Shown here: in pieces, positions 9,401-16,584 of the stretch | How positions within the stretch are numbered: position 1 is the first letter of the stretch | Layout: each line of letters opens with the position of its first letter | Translations under genes and position numbers: made by a program | Notes under the pieces: generated by a model | What the model was told of the DNA's origin: nothing | Seen by the model: the letters and a program-made list of their open reading frames with translations, nothing else | The model's database searches: none | NCBI GenBank assembly: GCA_958451615.1 | Contig: CAUDQR010000001.1 | Location: forward strand, 124,001-188,000 | Direction of reading: 5' to 3' | Length of the DNA stretch: 64,000 bases | Origin: an uncultured Collinsella sp. | GTDB lineage: Bacteria; Actinomycetota; Coriobacteriia; Coriobacteriales; Coriobacteriaceae

Positions 9401-9724
9401 AGCGTACTGGAGCGCAAAAAGGAGATTGGCATCCTGCGCGCGATCGGCGCGTCGAAGCGCAACGTGGCCAACGTGTTCAATGCCGAGACCTTCATCGAGG
9501 GCCTCATTGCCGGCGTCTTTGCTATTGTCGTCGTGGTGTTCGTGAGCTTCCCGGTCAATGCCTGGTCGCTTGCGGCCAAGCAGGTCCCCAACCTGATGAG
9601 CCTGCCCGTGCAGGATGCGCTGGTGCTCATCGCGATTTCGGTGCTGTTGACGGTTGTCGCCGGCCTGCTGCCGGCCCGTAGCGCATCCAAGAAAGACCCC
9701 GTGGAAGCCCTACGCTCCGAATAA
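6470..9724 (+). CDS. MacB-like ABC transporter, fused ATPase and FtsX-type permease
   Basis: 1084 aa from ATG 6470, chosen because AGAGAGG lies nine bases before it; an in-frame TTG at 6461 directly abuts that site. The N-terminal ATPase has Walker A GPSGSGKTT (about 38-46), signature LSGGQ (142-146) and Walker B IVLADEPTG (about 162-170). A first membrane helix lies near 266-286. A very large extracytoplasmic domain of some 650 residues follows, rich in Ser, Asp and Gln helices. The C-terminus holds three more helices of FtsX type (ISVLERKKEIGILRAIGAS, then LLPARSASKKDPVEALRSE). Relatives act as mechanotransmission pumps or lipoprotein and peptide exporters. Substrate unknown. Confidence 0.9.
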   Translation: MLDLRVICKRYVTQSFTQVALDSVSLSFRDNEFVAILGPSGSGKTTMLNVIGGLDHFDSGDLLIDGISTKDFNDRDWDAYRNNRIGFVFQSYNLIPHQSILENVELALTLTGVGHAERRQRARKALEAVGLGEHVDKRPSQLSGGQMQRVAIARALINDPEIVLADEPTGALDSTTSVQVMDLLKDVARDRLVIMVTHNPELAYKYATRIVNLADGKVTDDSDPFDAAEAARREAKPTRKTSMSFVTALGLSARNLMTKKGRTAMTAFAGSIGIIGIAAILALSNGVNDYIKKVEEDTLSSYPLTISKQDYDLSSMMGGHGATDDDTSKNEGSFDGSTDGKAQGTDKIPVVTAVKDMFASVKSNDMTSFKAWLDAGGDGINKEVNAIQYGYGVTPVVYRAGKGDEKPVRLVPNAMTEAMSGGASSAATVSMDSMGTSVFNEMIDDQSLLDSQYDVVAGHWPTSANEAVMVLSSRGTVGDYTLYSIGALDIDELNDLVNSAMTADGKVETPKAGTDFTYDDALSTTFKVLSPSDAYRKNEETGMWTDMSGDADFMAAKVADGIDVRIVGVVRPNEAANASALSPGIAYTHALTRQLMERAADSQIVQEQLAYPETDVFTGKTFDELQGEAKQGVDLGSMFSVDEAALKSAFSLDSSALSGAAGGMDLSSLDLSGLDIDLSGVGRDIDFGDIMAKAPAPDFSGIFDGLELTPEQMQQVGTLANQLFEGFMQSDQFKALSPEDLKDASKLAAAFSAYLENDAAAQQYLAQLRALGGDALAERLQQVMGDYVQKQLAPYLQQSMDQVMKAVSEQIATTVSTQLKAGAAGLMDQMATQMSSSFANLASAMRVDASAFARAIHFNMDAEDLSSLMMSYAKASKLTYDNNLTTLGYADEADPISVKIFPRDFEAKERVLDHIDAYNKRVKAAGHDEQAISYTDYMGIIMGSVTDIVNTISLVLIAFVSISLVVSSIMIGIITYISVLERKKEIGILRAIGASKRNVANVFNAETFIEGLIAGVFAIVVVVFVSFPVNAWSLAAKQVPNLMSLPVQDALVLIAISVLLTVVAGLLPARSASKKDPVEALRSE

Positions 9725-9754
9725 TGTGACAAAGGGACAGCCCCTTTGTCACAT
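9724..9754. repeat. Palindromic repeat family A, copy 3
   Basis: A perfect-type copy whose first base is the last base of the ABC transporter's TAA stop. It separates the transporter from the convergent gene ending at 9768. Confidence 0.9.
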
Positions 9755-9767
9755 TTCTCTCCTGCGT

Positions 9768-10901
9768 CTAGCTTGTTTTGCCCATCAGCGTGATGCGGAT
9801 GGTTGGATGGGTGTACTCGTCAAACTCGTCCTTGGGATCCGTATCAAACGAGTAATACGCTTTGACGGGGCCGTCACTCGTCCTGATAGAGATTCTCTCG
9901 TAGAGTGAGCCGCTCAAAAAAGCCTGCCTAAACTCTTCGGGGAGCTTCTGCGGTGCTAGGAGCTCGGGACTTGCGGTTTTGACGTCTATGGTTTGGACGA
10001 CAGAGGAAAGCTCGTCAAGATCGAGCTCGATGCGGGCGAGGTTGTCCTCGAGGCTCGCATCGGGGTCGACCTCTGCCGCGTAGCTCACTTCCGCGAGCGT
10101 CCCCTTGTTGTCAAAATCCAGGTACGTATAGGTCTTCTGGGCATCGGAGTCGCCGTCGTGCAGATAGCCGCGGACGTGATAGCCGTAGTCTTGATATCGC
10201 TCGTAGGGGTCATCGGCGGACACGTACTCGCATGAGGGCTCGAGCGCCTTGCGAGCGATGGCGATCTGCTCGGCCGCGGCCGCGGCGTTTTCTTGCATCT
10301 CGATGTTTCCCTGCGCCAGCTGTGGGATATAGGCGCCGCACACGATTGCGAGGGGCAGCGCCACAAGCGCGACGATCCACTTTTTTGCATGGGGGATAGG
10401 TACGCCACAGGCCTCTGCCATGGCCTTCGCGTTGGCAAAGCTTTCGGCAAGCACGTCTGCTGCGGTGGCGACGGCGCCTACAGCAGCGGCGACTTCTGCC
10501 GCGCCGCCCAGGTTGCGTGCAGCCTCGTTGTCGCTGTTCTTGAGCAGGTGTGCGGCGGCCTGCGTGCCAACAACGCCTGCGATTTGTGCCGAGCGGTCTT
10601 TCTCGTTCTGCTCGACGGCGAGCCGGTACTGCATTTCCTTCCATTGCTTGCCACGCATGCCAAAGCGCGGGGCGAGAGCGCAATAGCAGAATATGACGAG
10701 CTCGATGGCGGTGAGCACCAAGGCGGTCATCATGCCCGTCTCTTGAAAGCCTTCGTGATGGAAGACGATATCGTCAATCATTTCGAAGGGAATGATCAAA
10801 AAAGGCAGCACAAACGCCATGGCAAGCGCCGCGCCGGCAACCTTGGGACAGATGCAGTATCGCTGGATGCGCTTACGTTCTTGTTCGGAAAGTGTTGCCA
10901 T
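9768..10901 (-). CDS. Membrane protein of unknown function
   Basis: 377 aa from the ATG at 10901, preceded by AAGGA at a good distance; the frame is open for 18 more codons upstream without a ribosome site. Two hydrophobic helices lie near the N-terminus (about 22-40 and 57-78) and a third near 180-200, after an Ala-rich helical stretch. The remaining 180 C-terminal residues are acidic and probably extracytoplasmic. I do not recognise a family. It is followed at about 60 bp spacing by no same-strand gene, while the DUF3592 gene lies just upstream on the same strand, so the two may be co-transcribed. Confidence 0.7.
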   Translation of the reverse strand: MATLSEQERKRIQRYCICPKVAGAALAMAFVLPFLIIPFEMIDDIVFHHEGFQETGMMTALVLTAIELVIFCYCALAPRFGMRGKQWKEMQYRLAVEQNEKDRSAQIAGVVGTQAAAHLLKNSDNEAARNLGGAAEVAAAVGAVATAADVLAESFANAKAMAEACGVPIPHAKKWIVALVALPLAIVCGAYIPQLAQGNIEMQENAAAAAEQIAIARKALEPSCEYVSADDPYERYQDYGYHVRGYLHDGDSDAQKTYTYLDFDNKGTLAEVSYAAEVDPDASLEDNLARIELDLDELSSVVQTIDVKTASPELLAPQKLPEEFRQAFLSGSLYERISIRTSDGPVKAYYSFDTDPKDEFDEYTHPTIRITLMGKTS

Positions 10902-10964
10902 GGCTGATCCTTGGTGTCGTAACGGTCGTTGCGGCGCATGGGGCGCGGGGTGCATCAGTTTGAG

Positions 10965-11492
10965 CTAGCGCTGGATAAGAACATAGAGCAAGATGCTCAT
11001 CGCGATGAGCAAGAAGCCTGCGATGTTAAACATCAGTGTGGCAAAGTTGCCCACGATGGGGCGTTCGACATAGCTTTTGTCTGGGTTGCTGGGGTTGTAG
11101 TACACGGTCATTTGGCTACCGAGGGGCCAAAGCTGCTCCGCGAGGGTGCCTAGGCGGGCGATGGGGCCTGTCTGCACGTGCAGCCAGCCCTTGGCGTCTT
11201 CGTGGGCGGTGGCTTGCGTGCGGATGGGGAGTCCCGACAAGCTTTTGGTCTTTATGCCACGGAATTGTTTTTTCGCGCGGTATTGCGTGCCGTCGACGAT
11301 GTATTCCAAAACGGGATACATCCTGCCTTCGCCCATAAAGCGATGGTTGATGACCGTTCCCATGGTCACGGCGGTACAGGCCTTGGCTTTCTTGCGAGCG
11401 ACGGCTTTCATGAGCGCGCTCACTCCGATAAGCAGGATGCCGATGCCCCCAACCAAGATGAGCGCGAGCAGGGATATCTGCGACGTGGTCAC
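10965..11492 (-). CDS. DUF3592-type membrane protein
   Basis: 175 aa with one membrane helix at the N-terminus (about 7-30) and one at the C-terminus (about 150-172). Between them is an extracytoplasmic beta-rich domain with TVINHRF, YPVLEYIVDG, LWPLGSQMTVYYNP and NPDKSYV, a pattern typical of DUF3592 proteins. The function of the family is not established. It lies upstream of the 377-aa membrane protein on the same strand with about 63 bp between them, which suggests one transcript. Confidence 0.75.
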   Translation of the reverse strand: MTTSQISLLALILVGGIGILLIGVSALMKAVARKKAKACTAVTMGTVINHRFMGEGRMYPVLEYIVDGTQYRAKKQFRGIKTKSLSGLPIRTQATAHEDAKGWLHVQTGPIARLGTLAEQLWPLGSQMTVYYNPSNPDKSYVERPIVGNFATLMFNIAGFLLIAMSILLYVLIQR

Positions 11493-11583
11493 GGCGTTCT
11501 CCTTTGGCGCGATACCGTCATATGTGACCCAGTATAGAGAATCCCGCCATCGATGAGCTATTGCGGGGGGGGGTCAATTCTGA

Positions 11584-11614
11584 ATGTGACAAATGGACTG
11601 TTCCTTTGTCACAT
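11584..11614. repeat. Palindromic repeat family A, copy 4
   Basis: A copy with ATGTGACAAATGGAC on the left and a matching right half. It sits in the gene-free stretch 11493-12030, which holds this repeat, a long inverted repeat, a variant palindrome and a further family A copy, but no convincing gene. Confidence 0.85.
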
Positions 11615-11628
11615 CGGGGACTGCGGAA

Positions 11629-11814
11629 TCGAGGTCTAATACTTTTCCCGAGAAGTGAACGAGTGAAAACGGACTCCCGAAGCATCGACACTTTTGGCGT
11701 GCAATTTCCTGCGGTTTTGCCAGTCAAATCCTGCGGTTTTGACGCCTAAAAATGTCAATGCTTCGGGGGTTCAAATACAGCCGTTCACTTCTCGGGAAAA
11801 GTATTAGACCTCGA
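11629..11814. repeat. 186-bp inverted-repeat element, MITE-like
   Basis: The terminal arms 11629-11660 and 11783-11814 are perfect 32-bp inverted repeats (outer ends TCGAGGTCTAATAC). The arms continue imperfectly for about 40 bp more, including CCCGAAGCAT on both sides. The centre carries two direct copies of CCTGCGGTTTTG, near 11708 and 11730. No transposase is encoded. It could be a miniature mobile element or a large RNA hairpin. I do not see a target-site duplication clearly. Confidence 0.75.
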
Positions 11815-11868
11815 AATATGGGCGGCGTTCGCGAACGGCAACTAGCTTGCGTCCGGTAGCCGGCACTT

Positions 11869-11895
11869 GGGGCAAAGGGACTGCCCTTTTGCCCC
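11869..11895. repeat. Variant palindrome related to family A
   Basis: GGGGCAAAGGGACTGCC with a mirror half CTTTTGCCCC keeps the AAAGGGACTG core of family A but has GGGGC in place of GTGAC at the ends. It may be a diverged or sister element. Confidence 0.6.
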
Positions 11896-11979
11896 TTCAC
11901 CATTGCATCGTATCTGGTGTGGAAAAAATATCGCCTGCGTTCTCGCGCCTGCGAAGAGTTCCTGAACCGCTTGAATGGG

Positions 11980-12010
11980 ATGTGACAAAGGGACTGTCCC
12001 TTTGTCACAT
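11980..12010. repeat. Palindromic repeat family A, copy 5
   Basis: A perfect-type 31-bp copy ending 20 bp before the dus start codon. This is the one copy clearly on the 5' side of a gene, where its hairpin could form in the dus leader. Confidence 0.9.
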
Positions 12011-12030
12011 TGATTTGAGAGTGGATGTTG

Positions 12031-12987
12031 ATGAATTTATCGCTGGCCCCTATGGAGGGGATTACCGGGCATGTGTTCCGTCGCGTGCATGCGGAGTGCT
12101 TTGGCGCGCTCGATTGTTATTACACGCCGTTTTTGCCGCCGCCGCGGGTGGGCAACCGCTTTGGTGGCAAGGCGTTTAAAGAGGTCGATCCTGCCAATAA
12201 CCAGGGGCTTAACGTAGTACCTCAGCTGATGTCCAAGAATGCGGACGAGTTTGTGTGGGCGGCGCAGGTGCTCGCCGAGATGGGGTACCGCGAGGTCAAT
12301 CTCAACCTTGGCTGCCCCTCGGGTACGGTTGTTGCCAAAGGCAAGGGTTCGGGCTTTCTGCGCAACCTGGATGAGCTCGAGGTGTTCTTGAGCGACGTGT
12401 GCGAACGCTCACCCTTGCCGGTGTCGGTCAAGACCAGGCTGGGGTTGGAAAGCGATGACGAGTACGAACGCGTGCTCGACCTCTATTGCCGCATGCCGCT
12501 GGCAGAGCTGATCGTGCATCCGCGCGTGCAAAAGGACCGTTATACGGGCTCGCCGCGTAAAGAGTTTTACGGCGAGACGTTGGAGCGGGCGCCGTTTCCC
12601 GTGGCCTATAACGGCGACATCTTTGATCTTGAGGACATGGATGCGCTGGTGGGGGCCTATCCCGGAACACGCCACGTAATGTTGGGGCGCGGCTTGCTCG
12701 CGAACCCCGCGCTGGCTCGCATGGTTAAGGGCGGCCCTGCTGCCACGGCCGCTGAGCTGCAGCGCTTCCACGACATGCTGTTTGCGGCCTATGCGGACGA
12801 GATTGGGGACAACGCGGTCTTTCGCATGAAGGAGTGGTGGTTCTACGCCAAATGCGCCTTCGCCGATCCCGCGACCGTTCACAAGCTCGTTCGCAAGACC
12901 AAAAAGGTCGATGAATACCGCGCTGCTGTCGAGCGCGTCTTTCGCGAGCAGCCGCTTGCGCCTGTTGCCCGCTTTTGTGGCTACTAG
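12031..12987 (+). CDS. dus: tRNA-dihydrouridine synthase
   Basis: 318 aa from ATG 12031, nine bases after GAGAG; an ATG two codons upstream (12025) is also possible. The protein is an FMN-dependent TIM barrel that reduces uridine in tRNA D-loops. Family features are LAPMEGITGHVFR at the N-terminus, catalytic cysteine in NLNLGCPSGTVV, the KTRLG segment, HPRVQKDRYTG with the conserved histidine, and NGDI followed by VMLGRGLLANP for FMN phosphate binding. The stop codon lies inside the start of a family B palindrome. Which tRNA positions it modifies is not evident. Confidence 0.93.
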   Translation: MNLSLAPMEGITGHVFRRVHAECFGALDCYYTPFLPPPRVGNRFGGKAFKEVDPANNQGLNVVPQLMSKNADEFVWAAQVLAEMGYREVNLNLGCPSGTVVAKGKGSGFLRNLDELEVFLSDVCERSPLPVSVKTRLGLESDDEYERVLDLYCRMPLAELIVHPRVQKDRYTGSPRKEFYGETLERAPFPVAYNGDIFDLEDMDALVGAYPGTRHVMLGRGLLANPALARMVKGGPAATAAELQRFHDMLFAAYADEIGDNAVFRMKEWWFYAKCAFADPATVHKLVRKTKKVDEYRAAVERVFREQPLAPVARFCGY

Positions 12988-13041
12988 TCGTTGGGGACGT
13001 TCTTTAACGACTAGTCATTCAAGAACGTCCCCAATGACTAG
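12984..13041. repeat. Palindromic repeat family B, copy 1
   Basis: Inverted arms 12984-13004 and 13021-13041 (CTAGTCGTTGGGGACG and its near-perfect mirror), with a linker that itself contains ACTAGTCATT. The left arm includes the dus stop codon. A second copy lies at 19997-20052 and a decayed one near 32283. Confidence 0.88.
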
Positions 13042-13051
13042 ATTGAAAAGC

Positions 13052-13106
13052 TGTACGTCAGCATCCAAAGATGTCGGAAAATGTCGACTTTGGATGCTGG
13101 CGTACA
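13052..13106. terminator. Hairpin between convergent dus and glutaredoxin genes
   Basis: A 19-bp stem with one mismatch (TGTACGTCAGCATCC at 13052 and its mirror ending at 13106) encloses a 17-base loop. No clear T-tract follows, so its role as a terminator is likely from position rather than proven by sequence. Confidence 0.5.
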
Positions 13107-13161
13107 TGTTTGGTTCGTATGGGTTCGGCTCGGTTGGCGCGAACTGGCCGCAGTGCGCGTG

Positions 13162-13407
13162 CTAGAGCAGGTTCTTCTGCACCCACGCGATGATGTCGCT
13201 CGATTCGTAGAGTGGCTTGCCGTCGATGAACAGGCAGGGAACCTGGCGTTTTCCGCCGACGGCGATGAGCGTCTGCTCGGCATCGGGGTCGGTCGAGATA
13301 TTGCGCTCAGGGATGGTCACGCCGTTATCCGCCAAAAAGCGCTTGACCTTTATGCAATACGGGCAGCCGGTCATAACGTACAGCTCGAGCTTGTGATCAG
13401 TAGCCAT
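13162..13407 (-). CDS. Glutaredoxin-like protein
   Basis: 81 aa from the ATG at 13407, preceded by GGAG; the longer frame to 13446 lacks a ribosome site. It has the thioredoxin fold with LELYVMTGCPYCIKV, so a classical CPYC dithiol active site, a VPCLFIDG segment with the cis-proline, and the YESSDI helix start. It probably reduces protein or glutathione-type mixed disulfides in the cytoplasm. Such organisms often lack glutathione, so the electron donor may be thioredoxin reductase or another thiol. The gene lies downstream of the TipAS regulator on the same strand with a gap of about 50 bp. Confidence 0.9.
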   Translation of the reverse strand: MATDHKLELYVMTGCPYCIKVKRFLADNGVTIPERNISTDPDAEQTLIAVGGKRQVPCLFIDGKPLYESSDIIAWVQKNLL

Positions 13408-13458
13408 AGGTCTCCAATCGGTTGAGGTTTCGGTTGAGATACCCAAAGCCGCCGCAGT

Positions 13459-14286
13459 CTATGCGCGCGTCAACGACGACTCGATGGCATGGACCAGAAA
13501 CGCCGTGGCTCCGGTGCCGCAGGGCTTGTCGTAGTAGTCGATAAAGCGCTGATCGGCAAGATAGCCGTGGGCGAGGCTCAGGTATGCTTCGTCTTGGGGT
13601 TCGCGTCCCCAGTTAAGGCCAATCCATCGACGGTGCATTGCGATAAGCTTGCGGGCCTCGTTGCTCTCTGGGTCGCCAACGCTCATGGCGATCGAGAGCT
13701 GGCCCAGAATAGCGCGTTCAAGTTCCTTCATGTCGTTCCATGTCTCGGGGTCCATGTCCAGCAGTGCCTCGTTTGCTGCATCGACGGCCTCGTCGCCATA
13801 GCGCGCCCGCGCCTCGGCACCGTAGCGCTCCTCGTTTTCCTGCACGGTGCGCCAGCGCTCCAATTGCGGCAGCACGGCGCCCATGAGCGAGACGGCTTCG
13901 TCGAGCGACATACCGGTGTTTTGTGCCAGGCGCGGGGCGCAATCCTCAATCATGGCCTCCATCGTGGCCTCGTAGGTGTACTTGCCGTGGTCGTAGCACC
14001 ACTTGCAGTAATGGTCGGTCGTTGCGCCGTGAGCATCGGTGCCGCAGTCGTCGGGCGTGAGTATCATGCCGCAGCTCTGGCAATAGTGCTTGGGCATTTC
14101 GAGCAGGTGGGACAGCGGTTCTCCGGTTATGGCGGCAATGAGCTTCATCATGTCGATGCCCGGCGTGACTTCGCCGCGTTCCCAACGGCTGACGGCTTGG
14201 CGTGTGACGAAGAGCTTGGCGGCGAGTTGCTCTTGGGTGAGATTGTTGTCGCGGCGGATGGCGATGAGCTTTTCTGCAAAGGCCAT
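13459..14286 (-). CDS. XRE-type regulator with zinc ribbon and TipAS-like domain
   Basis: 275 aa in three parts. Residues 1-62 form a Cro/C1 helix-turn-helix (NLTQEQLAAKLFVTRQAVSRWE). Residues about 66-105 hold a zinc ribbon with C69, C72, C94 and C97 (CQSCG and CKWC). Residues about 125-275 resemble the TipAS antibiotic-binding domain: ERYGAEARARYGDEA, MHRRWI, then YLADQRFIDYYD and a Gly/Ala-rich end. TipAS normally follows a MerR-type domain, so the XRE fusion is unusual. It may sense a peptide or drug-like ligand. It is followed on the same strand by glutaredoxin, a possible target. Domain calls are from sequence patterns only. Confidence 0.82.
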   Translation of the reverse strand: MAFAEKLIAIRRDNNLTQEQLAAKLFVTRQAVSRWERGEVTPGIDMMKLIAAITGEPLSHLLEMPKHYCQSCGMILTPDDCGTDAHGATTDHYCKWCYDHGKYTYEATMEAMIEDCAPRLAQNTGMSLDEAVSLMGAVLPQLERWRTVQENEERYGAEARARYGDEAVDAANEALLDMDPETWNDMKELERAILGQLSIAMSVGDPESNEARKLIAMHRRWIGLNWGREPQDEAYLSLAHGYLADQRFIDYYDKPCGTGATAFLVHAIESSLTRA

Positions 14287-14413
14287 GACGGCTCCTTTCT
14301 GCTGTTTGTTGCTTTAAGCATACGCGGCGGCCGGCACCCTTCCAAGCAACCGTTGGTTGCACGACGGGGACCGCGGCGAAGAATTGCGCGCAACACCCCA
14401 CGCCTCCATGCCG

Positions 14414-14419
14414 TACAAT
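14414..14419 (+). promoter_or_regulatory. -10 element of a probable leaderless trmO promoter
   Basis: TACAAT ends only seven bases before ATG 14427, which places the expected transcription start at or next to the start codon. An earlier ATG at 14418 overlaps this element and is therefore unlikely to be the start. Confidence 0.6.
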
Positions 14420-14426
14420 GACCGGC

Positions 14427-15164
14427 ATGGAACCTATTGCACACATACATACCGACCTGCCGCAGAAGTTCGGCATCCCACGCAACAGCTTTTTGGCGCC
14501 CCATCTGCAGGGACGCATCGTCTTTGAGCCGGAATTTGCCTCCAACGCTGCAGTTGAGGGTCTGGACTCCTTCTCTCACCTATGGCTGCTATGGTGCTTC
14601 GAAAACGGAACGCCCGGCGGCACGGCTAAGGACATAGCCGCCGATGCCAAAACGCAGGACAGGTCCGGCACCAACGCAAAATGGTCGAAAACCGTGCGCC
14701 CACCGCGTCTGGGTGGAGCCGAACGCGTGGGCGTGTTTGCCACGCGCAGTCCGTTTCGCCCTAATCCCATCGGGCTCACCTGCGTCAAGCTTGATCGTGT
14801 CGAGCTCACCGACGATGGTCCCATCATCCATGTGCTGGGGACCGACCTGCGCGACGGTACGCCCATCTACGACATTAAGCCTTACATTCCGTTTGCGGAC
14901 TGTCACCCGGATGCGACGGGCGGCTGGATTGAGGACGCGCCATGGCAAGAGCTCGATGTCGAGCTCCCGCAAGCGCTGCGGGACATGGTCCCGGACACAA
15001 AGCTCCCCGGCTTGATCGAGGTGCTCCGCCAAGATCCGCGCCGTGCGGGCAGCAAACACGAGCCAAACCGCGTTTACCATTTGGCTTACGCTGGGCTTGA
15101 CATATCGTTTACGGTCGACGGAACCAGGTTGACGATAACCGCCATCAACGACGCGCGAGACTAA
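14427..15164 (+). CDS. trmO: tRNA (t6A37) N6-methyltransferase TrmO-like (TsaA/YaeB family)
   Basis: 245 aa from ATG 14427. The protein belongs to the SAM-dependent beta-barrel family that methylates N6-threonylcarbamoyladenosine at position 37 of some tRNAs. Family hallmarks are IAHIHTDLPQKFGIPRN near the start, FATRSPFRPNPIGLTCVKL in the core, and DGTPIYDIKPYIPFAD. The YHLAYAGLDISF end fits the C-terminal part of longer members. No ribosome-binding site precedes the ATG and a -10 box lies seven bases before it, so the mRNA may be leaderless. The gene is divergent from the TipAS regulator. Confidence 0.9.
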   Translation: MEPIAHIHTDLPQKFGIPRNSFLAPHLQGRIVFEPEFASNAAVEGLDSFSHLWLLWCFENGTPGGTAKDIAADAKTQDRSGTNAKWSKTVRPPRLGGAERVGVFATRSPFRPNPIGLTCVKLDRVELTDDGPIIHVLGTDLRDGTPIYDIKPYIPFADCHPDATGGWIEDAPWQELDVELPQALRDMVPDTKLPGLIEVLRQDPRRAGSKHEPNRVYHLAYAGLDISFTVDGTRLTITAINDARD

Positions 15165-15230
15165 CCAGCCATTCGTCCGCACCCGTCAAATTAAGCGCCA
15201 AACTCCGCTCCAAAACCGCCCACGCTGGTG

Positions 15231-15236
15231 GACAAT
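15231..15236 (+). promoter_or_regulatory. -10 element upstream of the MalY-type gene
   Basis: GACAAT lies 40 bases before ATG 15277, a spacing repeated before several genes in the window (for example 20077, 21200 and 32372). Confidence 0.45.
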
Positions 15237-15276
15237 AACGCCTACCGAAACAATCCGCTTTGCACGGGAGCTCAGC

Positions 15277-16488
15277 ATGAAATACGACTTTACCTCGCTT
15301 ATCGACCGCCACGGTATGGACGCCATCGCCGTTGACTCCTGGGGAGAAATTCCCGACATGGCTCCGAACGCACCCGACGAGGGCTTCGACCGCATTCCCA
15401 TGTGGGTGGCGGACATGAACTTCGCCACGGTGCCCACGGTCCAGGAGTACATCATTCAGCGTGCCCAGCACCCCATGTTCGGCTATTTCAATCCGCGCCC
15501 CGAGTACTTCGGCCGCATCATCGAATGGCAGAGTCGCCGCAATGGCGTCGAGGGCCTGCGCCCTGAGCACATCGGCTACGAAAACGGCGTGCTGGGCGGT
15601 GTCGTGTCGACGCTGCGCGCGTATGTCCAGCCGGGCGATGCGGTACTGGTCCACAGCCCCACCTACATCGGCTTTACCAAGTCTATCGAAGCCGCGGGCT
15701 ATCGCATTGTCCACAGCCCGCTTAAGCTCGACGATCGGGGCGTGTGGCGCATGGACTTTGAGGACATGGAGCGAAAGCTCGCCCAAAACCACATCCACGC
15801 CGCGGTGTTCTGCTCGCCGCACAATCCCTGCGGTCGCGTATGGGAGCGCGACGAGATCGAGCGCGCCATGGACATCTATCGCCAGCACGATTGCGTGGTG
15901 ATCTCGGATGAGATTTGGTCCGATATCATCCTGCCGGGTCACAAGCATATCCCGACGCAGTCGGTGAGCGAGGATGCCCGCATGCGCACGGTTGCCCTCT
16001 ATGCGCCCAGCAAGACGTTTAACCTGGCGGGCCTGGTTGGCAGCTACCACATCATCTATAACGAGACGCTGCGCGACCGCGTGTGCGCCGTGTCCGACAA
16101 GACTCACTACAACGAGATGAACGTCCTCTCCATGCATGCGCTTATCGGTGCCTACCAGCCGCAAGGCTACGAGTGGGTTGATGGGCTCAATCAGGTCATC
16201 CAGGGCAACATTGACTACTTCTGCGATTACGTGGACGAGCATTTTGAGGGCGTGGGCTATTCGCGTCCGCAGGGCACGTACATGGTGTTTCTGGACTGCA
16301 CCGAGTGGTGCCTCGAGCATGGCCGCGATATTCAGTGGCTGCTCGACGAGGGGGCGCGCGTGGGCGTGGGGTATCAGGATGGCCGCCCGTTCCACGGGCC
16401 CTGTCACATCCGCGTGAATCTGGCACTGCCGCTTTCGCGGGTAAAGGAGGCGTGTGAGCGCCTGGACCGCTACGTTTTTGGGGTATAG
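15277..16488 (+). CDS. MalY/PatB-type PLP aminotransferase (C-S lyase family)
   Basis: 403 aa, the usual length for the family. It is a fold-type I PLP enzyme with FDRIPMWVADMNFAT near the N-terminus, the PTYIGF segment, SPHNPCGRVW, SDEIWSDI with the PLP-ring aspartate, and the Schiff-base lysine in YAPSKTFNLAG. The family includes cystathionine beta-lyases (PatB, MalY), which split cystathionine or cysteine to thiols, ammonia and pyruvate, and some aminotransferases. A lyase role would fit the sulfur genes in the window, but substrate choice is not readable. GGGAG precedes the ATG, and a long hairpin follows the stop. Confidence 0.9.
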   Translation: MKYDFTSLIDRHGMDAIAVDSWGEIPDMAPNAPDEGFDRIPMWVADMNFATVPTVQEYIIQRAQHPMFGYFNPRPEYFGRIIEWQSRRNGVEGLRPEHIGYENGVLGGVVSTLRAYVQPGDAVLVHSPTYIGFTKSIEAAGYRIVHSPLKLDDRGVWRMDFEDMERKLAQNHIHAAVFCSPHNPCGRVWERDEIERAMDIYRQHDCVVISDEIWSDIILPGHKHIPTQSVSEDARMRTVALYAPSKTFNLAGLVGSYHIIYNETLRDRVCAVSDKTHYNEMNVLSMHALIGAYQPQGYEWVDGLNQVIQGNIDYFCDYVDEHFEGVGYSRPQGTYMVFLDCTEWCLEHGRDIQWLLDEGARVGVGYQDGRPFHGPCHIRVNLALPLSRVKEACERLDRYVFGV

Positions 16489-16510
16489 GGGGCGCTCGAT
16501 TCGAGTGCTG

Positions 16511-16551
16511 CCCCATGTGCCCACGCCGTCAAAATGCGTGGGCACATGGGG
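16511..16551. terminator. Hairpin between convergent MalY-type and PPOX genes
   Basis: A perfect 16-bp stem (CCCCATGTGCCCACGC, 16511-16526, with 16536-16551) and a 9-base loop. There is no T-tract on either strand, so it may act as a bidirectional transcript end or RNA-stability hairpin. Confidence 0.6.
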
Positions 16552-16584
16552 TGCAGAGGGTAGCGAGCGCGTTTTCCGCATTCG

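Noticed and set aside
11561..12008. Short frames across the 0.5 kb gap before dus
   Set aside because: They run through palindromes and the inverted-repeat element, lack ribosome sites, and translate repeat sequence.
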